Position numbers and translations under genes: made by a program
Source of the DNA: Pseudomonadota bacterium
GTDB taxonomy: Bacteria; Pseudomonadota; Alphaproteobacteria; Rhizobiales; Xanthobacteraceae
Reading direction: 5' to 3'
DNA: 16,412 nt
Assembly (NCBI GenBank): GCA_021823875.1
Contig: JAKAMD010000031.1
Coordinates: 1-16,412, forward strand
Notes under the pieces: model-generated
Told to the model about the DNA's origin: nothing
What the model saw: only the letters and a program-made list of their open reading frames with translations
Database searches by the model: none
Shown: piece by piece, positions 1-6,131 of the stretch
How the letters are laid out: the number at the start of each line of letters is the position of its first letter
How positions within the stretch are numbered: the stretch's first letter is position 1

Positions 1-303
1 TCTGATGCGCCGGGCTTCGGCTTCGAGACGCTCGACTTCGTCAAGGACACCGAGCTGGCGGCGCTTGCGTCCGACACCTGGGGCTGCGAGGTGCGGCCGA
101 ACCAGAGCGAGGAGGGCATCAACCAGCCCTGGCACTGGATCACCATTCCGATCATGGGCATGACCATGGGCGAGATTTTCCAGTTGAAGGAACTCGCCGA
201 CGACTGCGACGCCGACAAGACTTACGAATTTCTGTTCGTCGCGCCGGCGCTGCCGATCACCGGGGCGGTCGGCTCGCCGATCAACCCGCTGGCGATCAAG
301 TGA
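1..303 (+). CDS. Cyclase-family hydrolase, C-terminal part (5' end outside window)
   Basis: Reading frame 1 is open from the first base to the TGA at 301-303, giving the last 100 residues of a protein that begins upstream of the window. The tail, with INQPWHWITIPIMGMTMGEI, a later YEFLFVAPALPITGAVGSP and the ending INPLAIK, resembles the C-terminus of the cyclase/kynurenine-formamidase-like family (PF04199), whose members are usually metal-dependent amide or ester hydrolases. The diagnostic HxGTHxDxPxH metal motif would lie upstream and cannot be checked, so neither substrate nor catalytic competence can be stated. The stop overlaps the msrB start by one base (TGATG), which implies translational coupling. 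An internal ATG at 91 is not the true start, because the homologous sequence continues upstream of it. Confidence 0.75.
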   Translation, partial: SDAPGFGFETLDFVKDTELAALASDTWGCEVRPNQSEEGINQPWHWITIPIMGMTMGEIFQLKELADDCDADKTYEFLFVAPALPITGAVGSPINPLAIK

Positions 304-707
304 TGGCTAAGCAATATCCCGTCACCCACACCGACGCTGAATGGCGCAAGCTGCTCACGCCTGAGCAATACGCCATCATGCGCGAGCATGGCACCGAATA
401 TCCGGGCAGCTGCGCGCTCAATTTCGAGAAACGCGCCGGCACCTTTCTGTGCGCCGGCTGCGATCAGCCGCTGTTTGTGTCGCACAAGAAATTCGAGAGC
501 GGCACCGGCTGGCCGAGCTTCAACGATCCTGAGCCGGGCGCGGTCGAGGGCGAGGAAGATACCAGCCACGGCATGGTGCGCACCGAGGTGCATTGCAGCC
601 GCTGCGGCAGCCATCTCGGCCACGTCTTCCCCGACGGCCCACCGCCGACGGGACTGCGTTACTGCATCAACGGCGTGGCGATGAATTTCATTCCGGAAGA
701 GAAGTGA
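303..707 (+). CDS. msrB: Peptide-methionine (R)-S-oxide reductase MsrB
   Basis: A 134-residue zinc-type MsrB, which reduces the R-epimer of methionine sulfoxide in oxidised proteins. Two CxxC pairs for structural zinc are visible (Cys50/Cys53 and Cys98/Cys101). The TGWPSF active-site motif is at residues 68-73, the GHVFPDGP motif is near 106-113, and the catalytic cysteine is Cys121 in RYCINGVAM. Length and motif order match the whole family domain. The ATG at 303 is preferred over a GTG at 300 because it forms the TGATG overlap with the preceding stop. The position that is often a resolving cysteine (SGCGWPSF in E. coli MsrB) is Thr68 here. Cys37 is the only other free cysteine, so recycling either uses Cys37 or goes directly through the reductant (inference). 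There is no signal peptide, so the enzyme is cytoplasmic. Confidence 0.95.
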   Translation: MAKQYPVTHTDAEWRKLLTPEQYAIMREHGTEYPGSCALNFEKRAGTFLCAGCDQPLFVSHKKFESGTGWPSFNDPEPGAVEGEEDTSHGMVRTEVHCSRCGSHLGHVFPDGPPPTGLRYCINGVAMNFIPEEK

Positions 708-714
708 TCTGTTT

Positions 715-795
715 CGTCATGGCTGGGCTTGTCCCGGCCGTCCACGACTTCTTCCAGACGACACGTGGATGCCCGGCACAAGGCCGGGCATGACG
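715..795. repeat. Dispersed palindromic repeat, copy 1
   Basis: Two 32-base arms, 715-746 and 764-795, are inverted repeats matching at 26 of 32 positions around a 17-base loop. The arms start and end with CGTCATG / CATGACG and contain CCGGGC-type cores. The right arm is identical over all 32 bases to the right arm of the second copy at 9622-9653. Repeats of this look are abundant between genes in Bradyrhizobium/Rhodopseudomonas-type genomes (established knowledge; not searched here). It fills most of the 115-base gap between msrB and the ThDP enzyme and may act as an mRNA 3'-end hairpin for msrB. It encodes no protein. Confidence 0.85.
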
Positions 796-822
796 CCGAA
801 AATGTCGAAAGGACAGTGAGCA

Positions 823-2511
823 ATGCTGGGACACAATACGAAACGCACCGGCGCCGAAGTGCTCGCCGACATGCTGGCGGGTTATGGCGTGACCCACGTC
901 TTCATGGTGCCGGCGGTGTTGCGGCGGACCTTCGCCGAGATGGAGCGGCGCACCAAGATTGCGCGCGTGCATTGCCATGGCGAGAAATCCGCCGCCTATA
1001 TGGCCGACGGCTATGCGCGCGCTTCTGGCAAGCCGGGCATCTGCATGGCGCAGGTGATCGGCGCGCTCAATCTCGCCGCCGGCCTGCGCGACGCCTATCT
1101 CGCCCATGCGCCGGTGATCGCCTTCACCGGCGGCCGCGATCCGAAAACCAAGTTCCGCAAAGTTTACCAGGAAGTGGACGACGTGCCGGCCTTCGAGCCG
1201 GTCACCAAGATGAACGCCACCGTCGATGATGTTGCGCGCATTCCCGACATGGTGCGGCAGGCCTTCCGCACCGCCACGACCGGCGCGCCCGGCCCGGTGC
1301 ATCTGCAGTTCCGCGGCAACGAAGGGCAGGTCGACGTCGAGGAAGCCGAGATCGAGGCGCTGGTCGAGCAGCAGTTCGCGCTGGTGCCGCCGTTCCGCCC
1401 CGCGCCGCAGCCGGAGCAAGTGAAAGCCGCGCTCGAATTATTGCAGAAGGCCGAGCGGCCGATCATCGTTGCTGGCGGCGGTGTGCATGCCTCCGGTGCC
1501 GCGCGTGAACTGGTGGCGCTGGCCGAGGCGCTGCAAATCCCGGTTGCCACTTCGCTCAACGGCAAAGATGTGATCCCCGGCGTGCATTCCCTGTCGCTCG
1601 GCGTCGCCGGCACCTATTCGCGCGAGAGCGCCAACCGTGCGGTCAACCGCGCCGATCTCGTCTGTTTCATCGGCACCGAAACCGGCGGCATGACCACGCA
1701 TTTCTGGGCGGTGCCCAAGATCGGCACGCCGGCGATCCAGATCGACATCGAGCCGGAAGCGCTCGGCCGCAATTATCCATTGCAGGCAAGCGTGCTGGGT
1801 GACGCCAAGACGGTGCTCGCCATGATGCTGGCGCAGGCCGACAAGGCGAGCGCCAAGAAACGCGAAGCCTGGATCAAGGAAATCGGCACGCTGCGCAGCG
1901 ACTGGTACGCCAAATACAAGGCCGATCTCGAATCCGATGTGGTACCGATCCATCCGGCGCGCATCTGCCACGAGCTGACGCAGCATGTGCCGGACGACGC
2001 CATCGTCGTGGTCGACACCGGTCATGCCGGCATGTGGATGGGCGGCATGTACGATCTGCGCAAACCGACGCAGAGTTACATGCGCAGCGCCGGCCATCTC
2101 GGCTGGGCCTTCCCGGCCGGGCTCGGCGCCAAGGCGGCCTGTCCTGAGCGGCCGGTGGTCACGTTCACCGGCGATGCCGGCTTCTGGTATCACGTCGCCG
2201 AACTGGAAACCGCGGTGCGCTGGAACCTCGCCAGCGTCACCGTGGTCAACAACAATGGCGGCGGCAACCAGTCGAAGCGCGGCTTCGACCGCGCCTATGG
2301 CAACGAACCGACCGCGCAGTCACGCGAATTGTGGACCTACAAGCCGATGAATTTCGCGCGGCTCGCCGAGGATATCGGCGCGTTCGGCATCCGTGTCGAG
2401 AAGGCGAGCGATATTGCGCCGGCTTTGGCCAAGGCGCTCGCGGCCAAGCGGCCGGCGGTGATCGATGTCGTATGTGACATCGAATTCCTGGCGCCGACTG
2501 CGGTGACGTAA
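823..2511 (+). CDS. Thiamine-diphosphate-dependent enzyme, acetolactate synthase-like
   Basis: A 562-residue protein with the three-part layout of the acetolactate synthase/pyruvate oxidase superfamily. The N-terminal pyrimidine-binding domain carries the cofactor-activating glutamate Glu54 (HGEKSAAYMADGYAR). A central domain of about residues 190-340 includes AERPIIVAGGGVHASGAA and IDIEPEALGRNYP. The C-terminal diphosphate/Mg domain has Gly450-Asp451-Ala452, then Asn476-478 at the expected spacing. Two positions deviate: GDG is GDA, and the usual GVPGG-type loop after the first strand reads MVPAVLRRTF. These argue against a standard biosynthetic acetolactate synthase, and no regulatory subunit gene is adjacent. 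It does not resemble oxalyl-CoA decarboxylase or sulfoacetaldehyde acetyltransferase at the N-terminus. The ATG at 823 follows AAAGGA (808-813). Substrate is unknown; carboligase or 2-oxoacid decarboxylase chemistry is likely. Confidence 0.85.
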   Translation: MLGHNTKRTGAEVLADMLAGYGVTHVFMVPAVLRRTFAEMERRTKIARVHCHGEKSAAYMADGYARASGKPGICMAQVIGALNLAAGLRDAYLAHAPVIAFTGGRDPKTKFRKVYQEVDDVPAFEPVTKMNATVDDVARIPDMVRQAFRTATTGAPGPVHLQFRGNEGQVDVEEAEIEALVEQQFALVPPFRPAPQPEQVKAALELLQKAERPIIVAGGGVHASGAARELVALAEALQIPVATSLNGKDVIPGVHSLSLGVAGTYSRESANRAVNRADLVCFIGTETGGMTTHFWAVPKIGTPAIQIDIEPEALGRNYPLQASVLGDAKTVLAMMLAQADKASAKKREAWIKEIGTLRSDWYAKYKADLESDVVPIHPARICHELTQHVPDDAIVVVDTGHAGMWMGGMYDLRKPTQSYMRSAGHLGWAFPAGLGAKAACPERPVVTFTGDAGFWYHVAELETAVRWNLASVTVVNNNGGGNQSKRGFDRAYGNEPTAQSRELWTYKPMNFARLAEDIGAFGIRVEKASDIAPALAKALAAKRPAVIDVVCDIEFLAPTAVT

Positions 2512-2700
2512 CGCCAAGAATAAAGCTCTGATTTCTGCGCCAGCGGAGACGGGGCCATCATTTGATTGCCAGCAAGATCATCGGCTGCGGCCGATGATCG
2601 CGGTATTCGTTAGCCTTTGACCCACCTCAAGGCGCGCTGCGGCGCGCGCGCCATAATTATTAAAAATCCTGGGGTTCGTTGGATCGAAGGGAGGTCGACG
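2512..2700. other. Intergenic gap with hairpin and AT-rich spot before the cupin gene
   Basis: 189 bases without a gene. It holds the perfect hairpin listed separately (2576-2599) and a short AT island at about 2652-2666 (ATAATTATTAAAAAT) that stands out from the GC-rich surroundings. It ends with the cupin Shine-Dalgarno GGGAGG (2689-2694), six bases before the ATG at 2701. A TTGACC at 2617-2622 could be a -35, but the nearest -10-like bases are about 29 away, so I do not call a specific promoter. A promoter for the cupin is nevertheless likely here because the gap follows a hairpin. Confidence 0.5.
2576..2599. terminator. Perfect 10-bp stem hairpin downstream of the ThDP enzyme gene
   Basis: GATCATCGGC (2576-2585) and GCCGATGATC (2590-2599) are exact reverse complements around a TGCG loop. 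The hairpin lies 64 bases past the ThDP-enzyme stop. It lacks a U-run, so it is either a weak or factor-assisted terminator, an mRNA 3'-end stabiliser, or a protein-binding palindrome in front of the cupin gene. Position favours the first two. Confidence 0.45.
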
Positions 2701-3063
2701 ATGAAATACGTTCGACTGCTCGTCGGCGAGGACGGCAAAACCCATTTCGAGGACGCCACCCTCAAGCTCGACGAGGCCGATTACCGGCCGCCGGCACCGC
2801 TTATGTTCGTGTCGCACGCTTTCATGACCGATGGCGTGCAATTCATTCGGCTGCCGTCCGGCTGGGCTGCCGAGGCCATCCATCCGCCCAAGAAGCAGTT
2901 TTTGATCGGCTTGAAGGGCACCGTTGAGATCACGGTCACGGACGGCGAGACGCGCAGCTTCGGCGCAGGCGACCGTATCTTGATGGAGGATGTCAACGGC
3001 GAAGGGCACGCCACCCGCGTCAAGGGCGACGAATTCCTGGCCGCAGTGGTGCCGATCGATTGA
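2701..3063 (+). CDS. Small single-domain cupin protein
   Basis: A 120-residue protein of the cupin type. A first half of beta-strand-like sequence leads to HPPKKQFLIGLKGTVEITV (residues 61-79), followed by a GAGDRILMEDVNGEGHATR segment (88-106). These correspond to the two cupin motifs, with His61 and His103 as possible metal ligands. The motif-1 glutamate position appears to be Gln66, so metal binding is uncertain. The start at 2701 is supported by GGGAGG six bases upstream. An in-frame TTG at 2617 has no such signal and would add residues unlike the family. The gene converges on the CoA-transferase with only five bases between stops. Function is unknown; such proteins are often sensors, isomerases or dioxygenase-like. 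No pathway link is shown beyond position. Confidence 0.8.
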   Translation: MKYVRLLVGEDGKTHFEDATLKLDEADYRPPAPLMFVSHAFMTDGVQFIRLPSGWAAEAIHPPKKQFLIGLKGTVEITVTDGETRSFGAGDRILMEDVNGEGHATRVKGDEFLAAVVPID

Positions 3064-3068
3064 ACTGA

Positions 3069-4241
3069 TCAGCCTTCCCCGATCTCGCGCAGCACTTCTT
3101 CGGTGTGCTCGCCAAGGAGCGGCGCCGGCCGTTCGGATGCCGCCTTCCAGCCGTCCATCACGATCGGCGTGCGCACACCCGGGATGTATCCGGCCTTGGC
3201 CGCCTTGCTTGGCAGCTTGAGCTGCATGCCGCGGTGCTTGACCTGCGGATCGTTGAACACCTGCTCGAGATCGTTGATCGGGCCGGCCGGCACGCCTTGC
3301 TCTTCCAGTTTGGCCAGCAGATCGTTGCGCTTCATCGTTGCGGTCAGCGCCGACAATTTGCCGATCAGCTCGGCGCGGTGCTTCAAGCGGCCGACATTGT
3401 CCTTGTAGTCCGGATTTGTCGCCAGTTCCGGCGCACCCAGCACATTGCAGAACTTCACATATTGCGCGTCGTTGCCTGTGGCGACGATGGCGTAACCGTC
3501 GGCCACCGGGAACACCTGATAGGGCACGATATTGGCGTGCGCATTGCCGATGCGTTTCGGCACCTTGCCGGAGACGAGATAATTGAGCGCCTGGTTCGAC
3601 AGCACGCCAACGGTGGTATCGACCAGCGCGGTGTCGACGTAGCAGCCCTTGCCGGTGCGCCCGCGTTCTTGCAGCGCGGCCAGGATGCCGACCACCGAAT
3701 AGACACCGGTGAAGATATCCGACATCGGGATGCCGATGCGGGTCGGCTCGCCGTCGGCGGTACCGGTCAGGTCCATGATGCCGGCCATGCCCTGCGCCAT
3801 CAGGTCGTAGCCGGCGCGCTTGGCGTAGGGGCCGTCCTGGCCGAAGCCGGTGACCGAGCAATAGATCAGCCGCGGGCATTCGTCCTTCAGGCTCTTGTAG
3901 TCGAGGCCGAACTTGGCGAGGCCGCCGACCTTGAAGTTTTCGATCAGCACGTCCGAGCGCGCCGCCAGCTTGCGCACGATGCGGCGGCCTTCCTCGCTCT
4001 CGAAGTCGATCTCGACCGAGCGCTTGCCGCGGTTGGCGGCATGGAAATAGGCCGAGCCGATCGGCTTGCCGTCGACGCCTTCCACGAAGGGCGGACCCCA
4101 GCCGCGGGTGTCATCGCCCGGGCCCTTGCGCTCCACCTTGATGACGTCGGCGCCCAGGTCGGCCAGCAGCTGGCCGGCCCAGGGTCCGGCAAGGATACGG
4201 GCGAGTTCGAGGACGCGGAGACCCGCCAATGGCTTCGGCAT
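3069..4241 (-). CDS. Class III CoA-transferase (CaiB/BaiF family)
   Basis: A 390-residue full-length family III CoA-transferase, which moves CoA from a donor acyl-CoA to a carboxylate through an aspartyl-CoA thioester. The N-terminus, LAGLRVLELARILAGPWAGQ and GADVIKVERKGPGDDTRGWG, is diagnostic. The catalytic aspartate is Asp146 in AGYDLMAQGMAG, and residues 95-103 carry the usual SDVLIENFK. The GDDTRGWGPPF pattern resembles the succinyl-CoA:glutarate (SUGCT-like) branch more than oxalate-specific formyl-CoA transferases, suggesting a dicarboxylate acceptor (inference). GGGAG at 4255-4251 supports the ATG at 4241. The gene is transcribed away from a TRAP importer and malonyl-CoA decarboxylase operon, so malonate or a relative is the leading candidate substrate. 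It may share the control region with that operon. Confidence 0.92.
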   Translation of the reverse strand: MPKPLAGLRVLELARILAGPWAGQLLADLGADVIKVERKGPGDDTRGWGPPFVEGVDGKPIGSAYFHAANRGKRSVEIDFESEEGRRIVRKLAARSDVLIENFKVGGLAKFGLDYKSLKDECPRLIYCSVTGFGQDGPYAKRAGYDLMAQGMAGIMDLTGTADGEPTRIGIPMSDIFTGVYSVVGILAALQERGRTGKGCYVDTALVDTTVGVLSNQALNYLVSGKVPKRIGNAHANIVPYQVFPVADGYAIVATGNDAQYVKFCNVLGAPELATNPDYKDNVGRLKHRAELIGKLSALTATMKRNDLLAKLEEQGVPAGPINDLEQVFNDPQVKHRGMQLKLPSKAAKAGYIPGVRTPIVMDGWKAASERPAPLLGEHTEEVLREIGEG

Positions 4242-4500
4242 GCGATGAAACTCCCGGAACTTGGACGGCAGGAAAGTTGTCGGCCGGGGTTATAATGGCA
4301 TCGTCCGGCCCTGGCCAGAGCCGGGATTTTCTTTTGACGGCAGGGGCTTGAAGACGTTTTTACTATCCATCTATGGCGCGGATTGCCGCTAGCGGCTAAT
4401 CTGCCTATAGGCGTGCCGAGGGGGCGATCCGTAATTCCCTTGACGACCTTCAACCGCGGCGGGCGACCGTCGCCATAAGAACTCATATGGAGGAACACTC
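4242..4500. promoter_or_regulatory. Divergent control region between CoA-transferase and TRAP operon
   Basis: 259 bases between two divergent units, so both promoters should lie here. Seen directly: two perfect palindromes (4385-4396 and 4403-4412), a TATAAT at 4291-4296, TTGACG at 4334-4339 and again at 4440-4445, TACTAT at 4361-4366, and the strong Shine-Dalgarno GGAGGA at 4489-4494 before the TRAP start. None of the -35/-10 pairs has ideal spacing (TTGACG to TACTAT is 21 bases), so exact promoters are not assigned. No regulator gene is adjacent. Confidence 0.6.
4385..4412. promoter_or_regulatory. Pair of perfect palindromes, candidate operators
   Basis: GCCGCTAGCGGC (4385-4396) and GCCTATAGGC (4403-4412) are both exact self-complementary sequences. 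Their centres are 17 bases apart, in the divergent region about 90 bases before the TRAP binding-protein start. Both begin GCC and end GGC. They could be half of a dimeric-regulator binding array. That role is inference; no regulator is visible. Confidence 0.4.
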
Positions 4501-5493
4501 ATGAGGACGATCACGACTTTGCTTGCCGCGGCGGCGGCGGCCGTGTTGCTGACGGCTTCGGCGCAGGCACTCACGCTGCGGGCTTCGCACCAGTTCCCGG
4601 GCGGTAAAGGGGACGTGCGCGACGACATGGTGCAGATGATAGCCAAAGAAGCCGGCGCCGCCGGCGTCGGCCTCACCGTGCAGGTCTATCCGGGCGCTTC
4701 GCTGTTCAAGCCGAACCAGCAATGGAACGCCATGGTCGACGGCCAGCTCGACATCGCGCTGTTCCCGCTCGACTACGCCAGCGGCAAGGTGCCGACCTTC
4801 AGCGCCACGCTGATGCCCGGCCTGATCCGCAACCAGGAACGCGCCAAGCGCATCAACAACTCCGAATTCATGAAGATGATCCGCGCCGAGATCGAGAAAC
4901 ACGGCGTGATGGTGCTGTCCGACGCCTGGTTCGCCGGCGGTATGGCCTCCAAGGAAAGCTGCATCAAGATGCCGGCTGATCTGAAAGGCGCCAAATTCCG
5001 CGCCGCCGGACCGACCTTCGCGGCGATGTGGCAGGCGGCCGGCGCCAGCATCGTCAGCCCGCCGTCGAATGAAATCTACAACGCCTTCCAAACCGGCGTT
5101 GTCACCGCCACCGACACCAGCCTCGGCACCTTCGCTTCGATGCGGCTCTACGAGGTGACCAAATGTCTGACCGCGCCCGGCAACAACGCGCTGTGGTTCA
5201 TGTATGAGCCTGTGCTGATGTCGAAGAAGAGCTTCAACAAGCTCAACAAGGCGCAGCAGGCCGCGATCATCAAGGCCGGCAAGGACGCCCAGGCCTACTA
5301 TGAGAAGAAGGCGGACGAGGTGAACGCGGCCGCCATCAAGGCCTTCGAAGATCACAAGGTGCAGGTCATCAGCCTGACCGACGCCGAATACAATGCCTGG
5401 ATCGACGTGGCGAAGAAGAGCTCTTATGCCAAGTTCGCCAAAGACGTGCCGAACGGCCAGAAGCTGATCGACGAAGCGCTGGCGGTTAAGTAA
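4501..5493 (+). CDS. dctP: TRAP transporter periplasmic substrate-binding protein (DctP family)
   Basis: A 330-residue DctP-type binding protein that captures an organic acid in the periplasm for the TRAP permease encoded next. Residues 1-23 form a Sec signal peptide with an alanine-rich core and a likely cleavage after AQA, before LTLRASHQFP. Family landmarks follow: GQLDIALFPLDYASG near 80, LKGAKFRAAG at 161-170 with Arg167 in the position that usually binds the substrate carboxylate, and NEIYNAFQTGVVTATDTS near 200. Cys154 and Cys222 are the only two cysteines in the mature protein and could form a disulfide (inference). GGAGGA seven bases before the ATG is the strongest ribosome site in the window, as expected for an abundant binding protein. 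Substrate is not proven; the downstream malonyl-CoA decarboxylase suggests malonate. Confidence 0.92.
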   Translation: MRTITTLLAAAAAAVLLTASAQALTLRASHQFPGGKGDVRDDMVQMIAKEAGAAGVGLTVQVYPGASLFKPNQQWNAMVDGQLDIALFPLDYASGKVPTFSATLMPGLIRNQERAKRINNSEFMKMIRAEIEKHGVMVLSDAWFAGGMASKESCIKMPADLKGAKFRAAGPTFAAMWQAAGASIVSPPSNEIYNAFQTGVVTATDTSLGTFASMRLYEVTKCLTAPGNNALWFMYEPVLMSKKSFNKLNKAQQAAIIKAGKDAQAYYEKKADEVNAAAIKAFEDHKVQVISLTDAEYNAWIDVAKKSSYAKFAKDVPNGQKLIDEALAVK

Positions 5494-5506
5494 CGAGCCA
5501 ACAAGG

Positions 5507-5534
5507 CTGGCCGGCGGGGACACTCGCCGGCCGG
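5507..5534 (+). terminator. Strong intercistronic hairpin between dctP and dctQ
   Basis: CTGGCCGGCG (5507-5516) pairs with CGCCGGCCGG (5525-5534) with one G-U pair and an eight-base loop, 13 bases after the dctP stop. There is no U-run. In binding-protein operons such a hairpin commonly protects the upstream message or lets only part of transcription continue, giving more binding protein than permease; that role is inferred here. Confidence 0.55.
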
Positions 5535-5606
5535 TGCTTCGTCCGGAAGGCGCGCAGCCGGCCGGAAGAATTTCAGCGAACCAGGACAAATCGGATAATC
5601 AGACCC

Positions 5607-6131
5607 ATGGACGCTTACATCCGGGCGGTCGCCTTCCTGTCGCGGGTCGCCGGCCTGGCCGCCGCTCTTCTGATCGGCTTTGCCGTGCTCGTGATCTGCC
5701 AGATGGTGGTCGAGCGCTACCTTTTGAATATGACGACGATCTGGCAGATCGACGTCGTCACTTACTGTATCGTCGGTGCGACGTTTATCGGCAGCGCCTA
5801 TGTGCTGATGACGCGCGGGCATGTGAACGTCGACGTGCTGCCGCTCTATCTCGGGGCGAGGGCGCGCTACTGGCTGGCGCTGGTCACCATCATCATCGGC
5901 TTCGCCTTCGTCGTGGTGCTGTTCTTGCTGTGCACGGCCTATTGGTATGAGGCGTGGTCGAAGAACTGGCATTCCGACACAGTCTGGCGCGCGCCGTTAT
6001 GGGTTCCCTATTTCTCGATGCCCATCGGGCTTGGGCTCTTGGTGCTGCAATACGCCGCCGAGTTGATCTGCTTGGTGACCGGACGGGCGCCGCCCTTTGG
6101 CCTCGGCGAAGACAGGATGCCGCACGCATGA
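5607..6131 (+). CDS. dctQ: TRAP transporter small permease (DctQ family)
   Basis: A 174-residue inner-membrane protein with four hydrophobic segments at roughly residues 12-32, 47-66, 85-108 and 128-152, the standard DctQ topology. The family pattern RGHVNVDVLP follows segment 2. It partners with the large permease to form the TRAP membrane complex, which takes substrate from the binding protein using a sodium gradient. The ATG at 5607 lacks a well-spaced Shine-Dalgarno (only GGA at 5593-5595, or AGGA 20 bases off), so translation may be weak. The preceding hairpin fits the idea of lower permease expression. Its stop overlaps the dctM start (ATGA). Confidence 0.92.
   Translation: MDAYIRAVAFLSRVAGLAAALLIGFAVLVICQMVVERYLLNMTTIWQIDVVTYCIVGATFIGSAYVLMTRGHVNVDVLPLYLGARARYWLALVTIIIGFAFVVVLFLLCTAYWYEAWSKNWHSDTVWRAPLWVPYFSMPIGLGLLVLQYAAELICLVTGRAPPFGLGEDRMPHA

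Noticed and set aside
823..2511. Oxalyl-CoA decarboxylase, which would pair with the CoA-transferase as an oxalate system
   Set aside because: The N-terminal sequence and loop residues do not match oxalyl-CoA decarboxylase, and the CoA-transferase resembles the dicarboxylate branch. The genes are also separated by the cupin and face opposite directions.
2617..2657. TTGACC plus an AT-rich CATAAT as a cupin promoter
   Set aside because: The spacing is about 29 bases, far from the 16-18 needed for a housekeeping promoter.
2578..3879. A 433-codon minus-strand open frame running across the cupin and half of the CoA-transferase
   Set aside because: It is out of frame with the CoA-transferase on the same strand, spans two well-supported genes and has no family-like sequence.
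3105..4295. A 396-codon open frame on the plus strand opposite the CoA-transferase gene
   Set aside because: It is the complement of a clear family III CoA-transferase. Its product is low-complexity (rich in Ala, Arg, Gly, His, Asp) with no recognisable domain, as is usual for antisense frames in GC-rich DNA.
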